Shown here: positions 32,870 through 41,094 of the stretch, piece by piece
Layout of the letters: each line of letters starts with the position of its first letter
How positions within the stretch are numbered: the stretch's first letter is position 1
Assembly: GCA_016716135.1 (NCBI GenBank)
Contig: JADJWX010000008.1
Coordinates: 1 to 64,000, forward strand
Direction: 5' to 3'
Length of the DNA: 64,000 nucleotides
Source of the DNA: Lewinellaceae bacterium
GTDB lineage: Bacteria; Bacteroidota; Bacteroidia; Chitinophagales; Saprospiraceae
The notes under the pieces: model-generated
Database searches by the model: none
Seen by the model: the letters and a program-made list of their open reading frames with translations, nothing else
Told to the model about the DNA's origin: nothing
Position numbers and translations under genes: made by a program

Positions 32870-33572
32870 CAAATTGGAACTGCGCTTTGGCGCCGAACAG
32901 GTGCTCCGCGGACTGAGCTTCAAACTTCAGGCGCAGGAAACCCTGGCCATTCTGGGCCGCTCGGGCTGCGGAAAAACCACGCTGCTGAAATGTCTGGCGG
33001 GCTTGCAGGCGCCTGACGCGGGCGATATTTTGTTGTCCGGGAAATCCATTTTAAACCAAAAACCGCAACAACGCGGCATGGTGTACCTCTACCAGGAGGC
33101 GCTGCTTTTTCCACATTTGAATGTGTTTGAAAATGTGGCCTTCGGGTTGCGGCTACGCCGCGAAACGGAGGCAAGCGTCCGGGAGCAGACAAGCCGGCTA
33201 CTCGAAAATCTCGACCTTGCCGGGCAGGCCGGAAAAATGCCGGAACAGTTGTCGGGCGGCCAAAAACAACGCGTGGCATTTGGGCGTGCCCTGATCATCA
33301 ACCCGCGTATTTTATTGCTCGATGAACCCTTTGGCAATCTCGACGTTGAAACCCGGGCCAACATGCAGCAACTCTTTCGCCGCGTGGCCGCCGAATACCA
33401 CATCACGGCGGTGTTTGTGACCCACGATCTCAAAGAAGCCGTGCTGATGGGCGACCGGCTGGCGTATATGGAAAACGGCCGGCTGGAGCTGTTTGAAAAC
33501 CTTGCGGCCTTTATCGCCGACCCGCGAACCGGCATGCAACAGGAACTGGATTTTTGGAAAAAACTGCGCTGA
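32847..33572 (+). CDS. ABC transporter ATP-binding protein, YnjD-like
   Basis: 241 residues. Walker A is GRSGCGKTT (37-45), then a Q-loop YLYQE, the signature 'LSGGQKQR', Walker B 'ILLLDEPFGNLD' and the switch His in 'VFVTHDLKEA'. It energises the importer formed by the two permeases and, most likely, the YnjB-like binding protein at 26039. It overlaps the permease upstream by 23 bp and touches the radical-SAM gene downstream without a gap. Confidence 0.92.
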   Translation: MPPLLTVDKLELRFGAEQVLRGLSFKLQAQETLAILGRSGCGKTTLLKCLAGLQAPDAGDILLSGKSILNQKPQQRGMVYLYQEALLFPHLNVFENVAFGLRLRRETEASVREQTSRLLENLDLAGQAGKMPEQLSGGQKQRVAFGRALIINPRILLLDEPFGNLDVETRANMQQLFRRVAAEYHITAVFVTHDLKEAVLMGDRLAYMENGRLELFENLAAFIADPRTGMQQELDFWKKLR

Positions 33573-34508
33573 ATGAACCTGAACCACTGCGAATCCCTCT
33601 ACTGGGTGTTCACCCAACTTTGCAACGATACCTGCGACCACTGCTACAACTTTTCCGGCCCACAGGGCGAACGCATCAGCGAGCGGGAATGCCTGCAAAT
33701 CATTGACAACCTGCCCGATACGATCGACCGCCTCATCCTCTCCGGCGGCGAACCCCTGGCCGAAAAAAAATTACTCTACCGCATCCTCGACCGGCTCCGC
33801 GAACGCTACGGCGACCGCACCCAGCTCATGCTGCAAACCAACGGCGACCTGCTCACTGGCGACATCCTCGACACGCTGATCGAAAAAGGCGTCACCCGTT
33901 TCGACATTGCCAGCATCGACCGCTACCACAAGCACGCCGGCGCCCGGCTGATGGACCTGGCCGAACTCTTCGAATCGCGCGGCGTGAACGGTGACGACAA
34001 AGACCCGCTGGTGGAGAAAGAAACGTACCTGGTGCAAGGTCACCGGCTCTCCTGGGGCTACTGGGGTGCGACGGAAGACATGTGGCTGGGCGGCAACTGG
34101 GCGCGCGGCCGGGCCCTGGAAAAAGGCATCTGGAAACGCGATCCCAACCACAATTTTTGCAAAATCCTGAGCGGCGGCATCGGCTTCCTCACCGGAGCGG
34201 AGGGCATCCCGCAGGAAATCTCCATCCAGCTCTGGCGGATCAATCCCTGCTGCCCCGGCACTTATAAAGCCCTGGGCGATGCCCGCCGGGAAAAGGTGGC
34301 CGACGTGCTGGCGCGGGTGGCGGAATCACCGGTGTTTCAAAAGATCAACGAAGGCGACCCCTTGGGCATGGGCGAATCGGTGGGCGTACCCCGCGAACTG
34401 GCACAGGCGCGGGTGGAGGACTTGCAGAATGTCTGTTTGTGGTGTGATGAGTTTTTTCGGGAGTATTTTGATATGGAGCGGCTGGAGGGGCGGTTTGGGG
34501 CGGGGTGA
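33573..34508 (+). CDS. Radical SAM enzyme with extra C-terminal cysteines
   Basis: 311 residues. The SAM-cluster motif is CX3CX2C at Cys17, Cys21 and Cys24 ('CNDTCDHCY'), followed by GGEP at 58-61. Further cysteines at ~196, 226, 227, 288 and 291 ('NPCCPG', 'CLWCDEFF') could hold an auxiliary iron-sulfur cluster, as in SPASM/twitch enzymes, although the pattern is not a standard SPASM. The start abuts the ATPase stop, so it is translated with the importer. Chemistry and substrate are unknown. Co-transcription suggests it acts on what the transporter brings in, or helps make it. Confidence 0.85.
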   Translation: MNLNHCESLYWVFTQLCNDTCDHCYNFSGPQGERISERECLQIIDNLPDTIDRLILSGGEPLAEKKLLYRILDRLRERYGDRTQLMLQTNGDLLTGDILDTLIEKGVTRFDIASIDRYHKHAGARLMDLAELFESRGVNGDDKDPLVEKETYLVQGHRLSWGYWGATEDMWLGGNWARGRALEKGIWKRDPNHNFCKILSGGIGFLTGAEGIPQEISIQLWRINPCCPGTYKALGDARREKVADVLARVAESPVFQKINEGDPLGMGESVGVPRELAQARVEDLQNVCLWCDEFFREYFDMERLEGRFGAG

Positions 34509-34513
34509 GGCTG

Positions 34514-35152
34514 GATAAACACATCAAAATACAACGGACCTCGGAGAGGTCAAATATTTGTAGCAACCGGTTCTTTTAGCATTTCTCCCTTGCGCATGTA
34601 CAGGTTCCTCGCTGCGCTCGGAATGACAATGCGTATTAAATAAAACAGGGAGGGCGGTAAAACCCGGTAAAGCAACATTTCGTCGCCCCTTTCTTTTAGC
34701 CCAACCATTGTGGGATAGGCTGAGGCCAAAACTGGGGGGCGAGGCAATGTTCCCTTTTTCCAAATCTTTCGCCCCCCAATTCTTAAAACGAGGTTTTGTC
34801 ATTCCGAGCGCAGCGAGGAACCTGTACAAGCACAGTTGTCGGGAAGACGAGATTTGGCTTATAATTGGATCAGAGTAAAGCATATGAAGTCAATCTTTCA
34901 TCTATCTCCGGTCACTACGTTTTGGACACTTTTTTGTCTTCCCGACAACTGTGCCTGTACAAGCGAAAAGAGCGAGGTTGCTGTTAATTATAACTAATCA
35001 ATACACACCTGTATAGAGGTCGAATCTGTGTTAAATTACTTGAGCGCAAGCCCAATTCGACCTCTACGAGGTCGTGATTCACGGCTTACCGGTCCTTTTC
35101 TATAAATATTTGATCTCTCCGAGGTCGCCCGTGATTTTGATGCGTTGACCCT
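34514..35152. mobile_element. Composite palindromic element with direct-repeat flanks
   Basis: The ends are imperfect inverted repeats of about 45 bp: ACACATCAAAAT, GACCTCGGAGAGGTC, CAAATATTTGTAG at the left (34519-34563) and their complement at the right (35101-35145). Outside lie near-identical 16-bp direct repeats GGGCGGGGTGAGG.TG (34498-34513 and 35153-35168, one mismatch), like a target duplication. Inside are a MITE-like element (34597-34828), an 18-bp inverted pair (CACAGTTGTCGGGAAGAC at 34832-34849 and its complement near 34937-34954) and further GACCTC palindromes. No transposase is encoded. Confidence 0.6.
34597..34828. mobile_element. MITE-like repeat, copy 1 (33-bp terminal inverted repeats)
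   Basis: Perfect 33-bp inverted ends beginning TGTACAGGTTCCTCGCTGCG (34597-34629 and 34796-34828). The core is nearly identical to 43697-43864. No plausible coding frame is kept between the two copies (a one-base length change in a G-run), so it is non-coding. The TTCCTCGCTGCGCTCGGAAT end is of a kind dispersed in many bacterial genomes. Confidence 0.8.
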
Positions 35153-35325
35153 GGGCGGGGTGAGGGTGTATCAAGCTTCTTTGTTTCCCAAGACAATATG
35201 CTTTTCCAATTGCTTGCTCATTGGGGTATTACTGCCAGCTTCCAGTATATTTATATCACTAACGCCAAAGATTACATTGCGTTTGAACGGTATTTTAGAA
35301 AATAGTATCAACCTCAGTTCATCCT

Positions 35326-36429
35326 ATGATTCATCTATTCAAAAAATCCCCGATCATTTTCTTAGGTTGTCTATTCTGCTTTTCAACTGTTATAGATGGG
35401 CAATCCTGTTTATGCGATGCACATGAAAATGAGCACACCTATCAATGGTACAAAGTCACTGCTCCCTCGGGTTTGGTCTTGCGGACAGGGCCGAATAGAA
35501 ATACCGCCCGATTAGACGCGATCCCTTATGGGGAAGAAGTGTTGCTTTGCAGTCATACAGGTTCTGTGGAAAGGATAGAAGGAATAACAGGCAAATGGCT
35601 GAAAGTAAGCTGGACAGATAAGACAGGATACCTGTTCAGCGGTTTTTTACAGGAAATATCAATGGAAGAACGAAAAGTCCGGATGGTTTTGCCTAATTCC
35701 GGCGTGGATTCCGGTTGGGAATGTATGAACCTGGATTCTTCCTTAAAATGGTCCGCATTAGTCGAATTGGATAAAAGCCCGGCTAAGCAAGGAGACCTGA
35801 ATCCGGCCCATTTTTCCACAGTAAATCTGGAAATTGGCAAGAAAAGCGTAGCGCCCTATTGTAGTCCGGATGGCTGGCTAAATAGTGCCGTTTTAAATCT
35901 GGTTCAGGCGCCTTTTGCCGTGTTTGCTGGTTGTCCGCTTGCCCAGAAAGTTGTAAATCAGGTAAAAACACCGATTAAACTAATGCCTGGTGAGGTTACA
36001 AGCTTTGCCACTTATGATCCTGGTAAAAAATCGCAAACCATGTATGTGCCTGCCGTTCATGGGAATATCATTCCCAACGCAAATTTTGTTGACGACAATA
36101 CATACAACCGCCCAATCGACAGTATAGGCCAGTACCAGATTTTATTGTTTCAGCGAGATAACCCAATAGAAAACTCCGGGCAAAATGCCCATTGGGTAAA
36201 ACAAAAGTTGATCGACCAAACTATAAGACGGCCCGGTGATACCGACACTTATGCCATGGATGTGTTTTACGTCTATTTTGCCGGCGATATAGATGGCGAC
36301 CATCAATTGGACTTGATACTTGCCACGCTAAATGGTACTGGAAGATCGTATCGGCTGTATTTATCTTCAAAAAAACTACCCGGATTTTTATTGCGTTATG
36401 TGGCAAAATGGTTTGATTCTTCCTGCTAG
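35326..36429 (+). CDS. Secreted SH3-domain protein
   Basis: 367 residues; signal peptide ending near 'VIDGQS' (residue ~26). A bacterial SH3 domain covers about residues 45-110 ('GLVLRTGPNRNTARLDAIPY', 'GKWLKVSWTDKTGYLFSGFL'). The rest is a soluble domain ending with a calcium-loop-like acidic stretch 'FAGDIDGDHQLDLILA'. Bacterial SH3 domains often bind peptidoglycan or cell-wall peptides. AT-rich codon use and repeats on both sides suggest an accessory gene. The C-terminal half is not recognised. Confidence 0.78.
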   Translation: MIHLFKKSPIIFLGCLFCFSTVIDGQSCLCDAHENEHTYQWYKVTAPSGLVLRTGPNRNTARLDAIPYGEEVLLCSHTGSVERIEGITGKWLKVSWTDKTGYLFSGFLQEISMEERKVRMVLPNSGVDSGWECMNLDSSLKWSALVELDKSPAKQGDLNPAHFSTVNLEIGKKSVAPYCSPDGWLNSAVLNLVQAPFAVFAGCPLAQKVVNQVKTPIKLMPGEVTSFATYDPGKKSQTMYVPAVHGNIIPNANFVDDNTYNRPIDSIGQYQILLFQRDNPIENSGQNAHWVKQKLIDQTIRRPGDTDTYAMDVFYVYFAGDIDGDHQLDLILATLNGTGRSYRLYLSSKKLPGFLLRYVAKWFDSSC

Positions 36430-36774
36430 CACTGAACTGCCAGCGTCTGCTCTTTCGAAGTTTCGGACCCGAAAGCCTTGTTTCCCGGATGTTGTCCGTA
36501 CACCAAAATCAGAAATACAAACCACCACCCCCCTAGGGCAAACGCATAAAATTGTTCAATACTTGCCTGATAACAGCAAAAAAAACGGCCCAGCGGGCCG
36601 GCATCTTGGTAGCAATTGCGGCCGGTCAGGTCTACCGTGGCCCAGCGGGCCACTATTGGGCATATAAAAATCGTGTAATACCGGCCTGCTGGGCCGGAAA
36701 CTATCGTCAGTGGGCCAATACTACCGAGATACCGCCCCATCCGGGGCGATTTTGATGCGTTTGCCCTGCCCCCC
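36430..36774. repeat. Cluster of GGCCCAGCGGGCC palindromes
   Basis: This gene-free stretch holds short palindromes: 36586-36600 (CGGCCCAGCGGGCCG), 36637-36653 (GTGGCCCAGCGGGCCAC), 36681-36697 (CCGGCCTGCTGGGCCGG) and GCCCCATCCGGGGC near 36733. It ends with GATTTTGATGCGTTTGCCCTG-type sequence (36751-36771), shared with the end of the composite element at 35132-35152. It resembles another family of mobile palindromic repeats. Confidence 0.65.
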
Positions 36775-37911
36775 TCACTTCCGCATCCGCTCCCGCGTCT
36801 TCTCCAAAACCTCCTTACTCTTCGCGCATTCCAAAAGATTCTTCCGCGCCGTAGCCTGCAGCTGCCGCGCCGCTTTATGATACCCGCCGGCGGTGGTGAT
36901 CTTATCGGCGGTCGCCAGGCAGGCATTCAAATGGGTTTCGGCTGTGGAAAAACGGTCGATGTTGCGGTCCAAAACTGCCGCGAGTTCGGGGTTGCGCGGG
37001 TCCAATGCCAGGCCGTTCATCTCCTGCTGTACGCGTTGCAGGTTGTCAATGGCCGCGCTGTACTGCGACCAGGCCAGGCCCCAAAGCCCCATGTTGTTGC
37101 CCGGATCGAAACGCACGATGCGCAGGCTTGAGTGCAGGAGTTGGGCAGCCGAATCCAGCCGGACAAAGGCATCCAGGCTGTCTTTGGGGGCGTAAACGGC
37201 CCTTGTTTCATCGGCGTCATTGTCGGAAACTGTTTGTTGCACCGCCGCCTGGCCCTGCCGGAATTCCTCCGGCGTCAGCGGCGCCGGCAGCAGCTGGAAC
37301 AAGGGATCATTGGGATAATGGTTGAGGATGAGGGTTTCCGGCGCTGCGAAGAAATAGTCTTCCTTGAAGCGGGGGGTGTATTTGCCCGCGTCGGTGTCCA
37401 CATCGCCGGCGCCCCAGGTGGCGTCGATAAGCCCCCACTGGCTGTCGGCGCGCACGAGGTTCCAGGCGTGGCCAATGCGGGGAATGCGGCCCCGGTGGTT
37501 TTTAACGATGCCGGTTACCCGGATCGCCTCGATGTCCGAAGCATCGCAAAGCGCCTGAAACAGGTTGGCGTAGCCGGCGCAAACGCCCATTTTGCGTCGG
37601 AGTACCTGTTCGGGAGCCTGCAGGGCGTCTTTTTCCGTCGGGTCGAGCTCGCGCTTGTTTTCGAATGTTTTTACATCGTAGCGAATGTTGGCCGTGATCC
37701 AGACGTAGAACGCGCGCACTTTTTCTTTTTCGGTCCTCAGACCTTCGGTAAGCGAAGCGGCCAGTTGGTCGATGTTCTGTTTTTTGGGAAAAGGCGTTTG
37801 GCGTGCCCGGGCATCGACTTCGGAAAAATCCTGCGCGGCAAGCGGCAGGCAGGAAAACAGCAATGCGGAAAGCAGCAGGGAAAGGTAGCGGGTCTGCATA
37901 GGGTTGTACAA
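36775..37911 (-). CDS. Secreted transglutaminase-like protein
   Basis: 378 residues; signal peptide ending 'PLAAQ' (~residue 27). The catalytic triad of the transglutaminase-like fold is visible: Cys111 (RKMGVCAGYA), His148 (RIGHAWN) and Asp163 (GLIDATWG). In bacteria such domains act as proteases or transamidases. The C-terminal ~150 residues are helical with no clear family. The start could also be MQTRYL, four codons downstream, which leaves a cleaner signal peptide. Confidence 0.87.
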   Translation of the reverse strand: MYNPMQTRYLSLLLSALLFSCLPLAAQDFSEVDARARQTPFPKKQNIDQLAASLTEGLRTEKEKVRAFYVWITANIRYDVKTFENKRELDPTEKDALQAPEQVLRRKMGVCAGYANLFQALCDASDIEAIRVTGIVKNHRGRIPRIGHAWNLVRADSQWGLIDATWGAGDVDTDAGKYTPRFKEDYFFAAPETLILNHYPNDPLFQLLPAPLTPEEFRQGQAAVQQTVSDNDADETRAVYAPKDSLDAFVRLDSAAQLLHSSLRIVRFDPGNNMGLWGLAWSQYSAAIDNLQRVQQEMNGLALDPRNPELAAVLDRNIDRFSTAETHLNACLATADKITTAGGYHKAARQLQATARKNLLECAKSKEVLEKTRERMRK

Positions 37912-38036
37912 GTTGGGTTAGGGCATACAGGTTGCACCGGTTTGAGCGCCGGCCGGCGATAAAGATACTTACAAATGTGGAATCAGCCCGTTTGGGACTT
38001 GTCTCTAAAATCTCGGAGGGGCACGGAGGGTTACTT
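37912..38036. other. Leader region of the transglutaminase-like gene
   Basis: 125 bp between the transglutaminase start and a mobile palindromic element; no further feature seen. It ends with GGGTTACTTCCC, the left copy of the duplicated hydrolase gene end. Confidence 0.5.
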
Positions 38037-38258
38037 CCCATAGCCATCAACTTAAGGCGATAAATCCGTTTTTTTCAAGTCAAAAGTCAAAATGTAAAAG
38101 TCAAAATTTAAAAGGGAGTTGGCGTTGGAAGGCGTCTTGTGTGGCCACAGCGGTACCCAGAATGCTCGCTTCGGGAACTACCTTTTGACTTTTACATTTT
38201 AGATTTTACATTTTGACTTTAAAAAACAATATTCAAGCCTTAAGTTGATGGCTATGGG
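38037..38258. mobile_element. MITE-like palindromic element with target duplication
   Basis: Perfect 22-bp inverted ends (CCCATAGCCATCAACTTAAG at 38037-38058; complement at 38237-38258) and a second, inner inverted pair of AAAGTCAAAA-type words. The 12-bp sequence GGGTTACTTCCC is present on both sides (38028-38039 and 38257-38268). The right copy contains the stop codon of the hydrolase gene, so insertion at that gene end duplicated it. A degenerate relative lies at 62801-62970. Confidence 0.75.
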
Positions 38259-38259
38259 G

Positions 38260-39306
38260 TTACTTCCCCACCGCTGCCCCAACGGCCTCTTTTTCCGGCG
38301 CAGCCAAAGCCTCCGGCAAAATCACGTCCAGCTGCCGCATCATTTTCCCGTTGGCCCATTGGCCCAGGTAGCGCTGTTTGTCGGTATTCCCGAAAGCAAC
38401 ATCCTCGTAGCGGCCGTAGCGGGTGTACTCGATGAGCGCGTCGCCGAGTTTCCAGTAGCAATTGAAATCCACCTCGTTCAGGCGGGAGCTTTGGAACACC
38501 CGGCGCGTGGTGTAATTGCGCACGCCGGTGTCAAAATCAATGTCGTAGCTGTAGGGTTCGGAGTGCGTGGCCAGCACCCAGCGGTGGCCGTCGGTGTCGT
38601 GCCGTTGCACGATGAGGTTGCGTTTCGGGGTTTTGGTGGCGGTTTCAAAAACCAGTTTGCCGAATTCGTGGCCCACCACGTAGTCGTCTTCCCCGACGAT
38701 GATGAGCAGTTTGAGCGCCGGGTCGAGCCGTTCGTACGATTCCAGCCGCGCGCCTTTGAGCGGCCCCGAGCCGGGTTCGCAGAGCAACATGGCCGTGGGT
38801 TTGGGGATGCCGTATTTTTTCCAGTTGACGCCCAGGTTGGCCGTGATCACGCCGCCGTAGGAATGGCCGAAATAAGCCACCTTGTCGGTTTTGGGCCGCA
38901 CATGGTCGCCCGAGCGCAGCAGGGCCAGGGCATCCTGGATGCCTTTGGCGGCGTTGGCCGGGAAGGCGTCGGGGCGGGGCATCAGCAGGTTTTTCTGGTA
39001 GCGGGGGTAAATGACGATATTACCTTTGGCCACCAGGTGCTTGATCCATTTGCCATAGGCCAGGGGGTTGTAGGCGCCGTAGCCGTGCATGAACACCACC
39101 ACCTCGGCGGAGTCGGGTTTGGGATCGGCGGGCTCGAAAAGCCAGAAACCGTCGGCTGTAGTGGCAGCATCATAAAAAGCCACAGAGCGGTGCAGGTATT
39201 CCGCACCGCCGGGGCCGGTGGCCGGCTGACCGGGGAAAGGTGTATTTTGGGCGGTCGCAAACAGGCCGCGGAAAATCATTGTTGCCATGAAAAGGTAAAT
39301 GCGCAT
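38260..39306 (-). CDS. Secreted alpha/beta hydrolase
   Basis: 348 residues; a short N-terminal hydrophobic segment ends near 'LFATAQ' (~residue 20). The oxyanion region is VVVFMHGYGAYNP (His74-Gly75), the nucleophile Ser149 is in YFGHSYGG, and acid and base are likely in 'IIVGEDDYVVG' and 'DTDGHRW'. The family includes esterases and lipases. The substrate is unknown. The stop codon lies within the duplicated target of the element at 38037-38258. Confidence 0.85.
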   Translation of the reverse strand: MRIYLFMATMIFRGLFATAQNTPFPGQPATGPGGAEYLHRSVAFYDAATTADGFWLFEPADPKPDSAEVVVFMHGYGAYNPLAYGKWIKHLVAKGNIVIYPRYQKNLLMPRPDAFPANAAKGIQDALALLRSGDHVRPKTDKVAYFGHSYGGVITANLGVNWKKYGIPKPTAMLLCEPGSGPLKGARLESYERLDPALKLLIIVGEDDYVVGHEFGKLVFETATKTPKRNLIVQRHDTDGHRWVLATHSEPYSYDIDFDTGVRNYTTRRVFQSSRLNEVDFNCYWKLGDALIEYTRYGRYEDVAFGNTDKQRYLGQWANGKMMRQLDVILPEALAAPEKEAVGAAVGK

Positions 39307-39416
39307 GGGTGGAATAGCTTGGTCTTCTAAACGCCGGATGCCCGGTTTTCGTTTAATTTGAATCGATTAGCAGCCTTGTTTTTACGACTTGTACTATCAA
39401 AAATTATAAAAAACGT

Positions 39417-40115
39417 ATGCAAAAATCAGTAATCCTGTGCTTCCTGTTTGTTTTTAATCTGTTTTCCGCAAAGCTTTTCAGTCAGCCCGACGAGTGCCAA
39501 CTTGGCGCCTGGTACATGTATTTTTGGAACACTACGATCAAATCCGGCCCCTGGGGATTTCAGGGCGACGTCCAGGTTCGGAGCTGGAATATTGCCGGTG
39601 ATCTCGAACAATTGCTGCTCCGCGGGGGCGCCACGTACCAGCCGCGCAACACGCAGGCAAAATTTACGCTCGGCTATGCGTTTGTGTCCACCGGCGCCTT
39701 CGGCCCCGAAAAAACCACCAGCCCGGAAAGCCGGATCTACCAGGAGGCGTTGCTGCCGCAAAAAATCGGCGAACGCTTTTACCTGACCCACCGCTTCCGC
39801 TACGAGCAACGCTGGGTGGAAAATCAGGACTTCCGCACACGCTTCCGCTACAACCTGTTCCTGAATATTCCGTTGAACAAAAAAGATTTTCAGGCGGGCG
39901 CCATTTACCTTGCCTTGTACAACGAGTTGTTCATCAATGGCGAACGCGAAATTGGCGAGGGCCGGGAGGTTGAACTGTTTGACCGAAACCGGGCTTATTT
40001 TGCGTTGGGCTACTCCCTCACCAATGGGCTGCGCGTACAACTGGGCCTCATGCAACAAACCACCGACGCCTGGGAAAAACGGCAGGCACAATTAAGTTTG
40101 CACCACACGTTTTAA
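39417..40115 (+). CDS. DUF2490 outer-membrane barrel protein
   Basis: 232 residues; signal peptide ending 'LFSQ'. 'GAWYMYFWNTTIKSGPWGFQ' at the N-terminus, 'HRFRYEQRWVENQDFRTRFR' in the middle and alternating aromatic beta strands to the final Phe (LHHTF) are typical of DUF2490, a predicted outer-membrane barrel of unknown function. It is followed after 19 bp by the VanX-like gene, so they may be co-transcribed. Confidence 0.88.
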   Translation: MQKSVILCFLFVFNLFSAKLFSQPDECQLGAWYMYFWNTTIKSGPWGFQGDVQVRSWNIAGDLEQLLLRGGATYQPRNTQAKFTLGYAFVSTGAFGPEKTTSPESRIYQEALLPQKIGERFYLTHRFRYEQRWVENQDFRTRFRYNLFLNIPLNKKDFQAGAIYLALYNELFINGEREIGEGREVELFDRNRAYFALGYSLTNGLRVQLGLMQQTTDAWEKRQAQLSLHHTF

Positions 40116-40134
40116 ACCAAAACACGACCTGGAC

Positions 40135-40986
40135 ATGAAATCTGTGACTATAGTTTTCCTTACGCTGCTCTTTTTTGCGGCCTGCCGCAACGACGCCCAG
40201 CAGGGCAATGCCGCCGTATCGGAAGATGCCGGCGCACCGCCGGTGACCGGGCAGGATATTTCCGAATCGCCGGAAAATTTCCCGGACACGCTTGCGCCCG
40301 ACGAATTGCTTGCCGACTCAGCCATCGTTGAAGTGGAGGCGCCGGAGCCCCAACGCCCGCAATACAAACCCCAAATGAAGCCTGCTGCGCCCAGCTCCAC
40401 CGCACCGCCGGCCGGCTTGCGTGGCAGCACAACCCCAACCCAGCAGGGTTTTGTGGACTTGCAGGAACTCGATCCGTCGATCCGCCTGGAAATCCGCTAC
40501 GCGACGACGGACAATTTTACCGAAAGTAAAATCTACGACTGCCCGCGCTGTTTCCTGCGCCCCGAAGCCGCCCAGGCCGTCGTAAAGGCCCACCGCATGC
40601 TGCAACGCCAGGGGCTGGGCCTCAAAATGTTCGATTGCTACCGCCCACAGCCGTACCAACAGCGGCTCTGGGATAAAGTGCCCGATGCTGACTATGTAAC
40701 GCCGCCGGAAAAAGGCTCCATGCATTCGCGTGGGGCTGCGGTGGACCTCACCATCGTGGACGCCCAGGGCCGCGAACTGGACATGGGTACTGCCTACGAT
40801 TTCTTCGGGCCGCAAGCGCACACCACCTACTATCAATTGCCCGCCCAGGTACTGAAAAACCGGCAACTGCTGCGCCGCGTGATGGAAGATGTCGGGCTGC
40901 GGGGTATCCGTACCGAATGGTGGCATTTTTCGTACCAACGGAAGAGTTTCCCCTTGTCGGACTGGGTATGGGAGTGCCGGGATTGA
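40135..40986 (+). CDS. D-Ala-D-Ala dipeptidase (VanX/DdpX-like), lipoprotein
   Basis: 283 residues. A lipobox 'LLFFAACRN' (Cys17) and a Pro/Ala-rich linker precede a peptidase M15D domain. Zinc ligands are His197 and Asp204 ('GSMHSRGAAVDL') and His264, with catalytic Glu261 (EWWHF). 'YATTDNFTESKIYD' and 'DCYRPQPYQQ' are also typical. The enzyme cleaves D-Ala-D-Ala. Without vanHA neighbours it is probably a DdpX-type recycler of peptidoglycan dipeptide rather than a resistance gene. Periplasmic and lipid-anchored. Confidence 0.93.
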   Translation: MKSVTIVFLTLLFFAACRNDAQQGNAAVSEDAGAPPVTGQDISESPENFPDTLAPDELLADSAIVEVEAPEPQRPQYKPQMKPAAPSSTAPPAGLRGSTTPTQQGFVDLQELDPSIRLEIRYATTDNFTESKIYDCPRCFLRPEAAQAVVKAHRMLQRQGLGLKMFDCYRPQPYQQRLWDKVPDADYVTPPEKGSMHSRGAAVDLTIVDAQGRELDMGTAYDFFGPQAHTTYYQLPAQVLKNRQLLRRVMEDVGLRGIRTEWWHFSYQRKSFPLSDWVWECRD

Positions 40987-41094
40987 TATTGCTCGTCCTG
41001 TGGCTTTGCGCTTGTCCATTACACCCAATTCTGTTTTCGACGGTTGTTCTACTTTGAGACAGCTGCATTTAGCGTTGGAAATTTGGACAAACGC

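Noticed and set aside
34550..34747. Small open frames inside the two MITE-like repeats that share a N-terminal sequence
   Set aside because: The frame diverges between copies through a one-base change in a G-run and has no start context, so the shared peptide only reflects DNA identity.
38245..39330. A 361-codon open frame antisense to the alpha/beta hydrolase
   Set aside because: The hydrolase has a signal peptide and catalytic motifs; the antisense frame has none.
40135..40986. VanX-like gene as a vancomycin-resistance determinant
   Set aside because: No vanH, vanA or vanRS genes are nearby, and Gram-negative DdpX-type enzymes serve dipeptide recycling.
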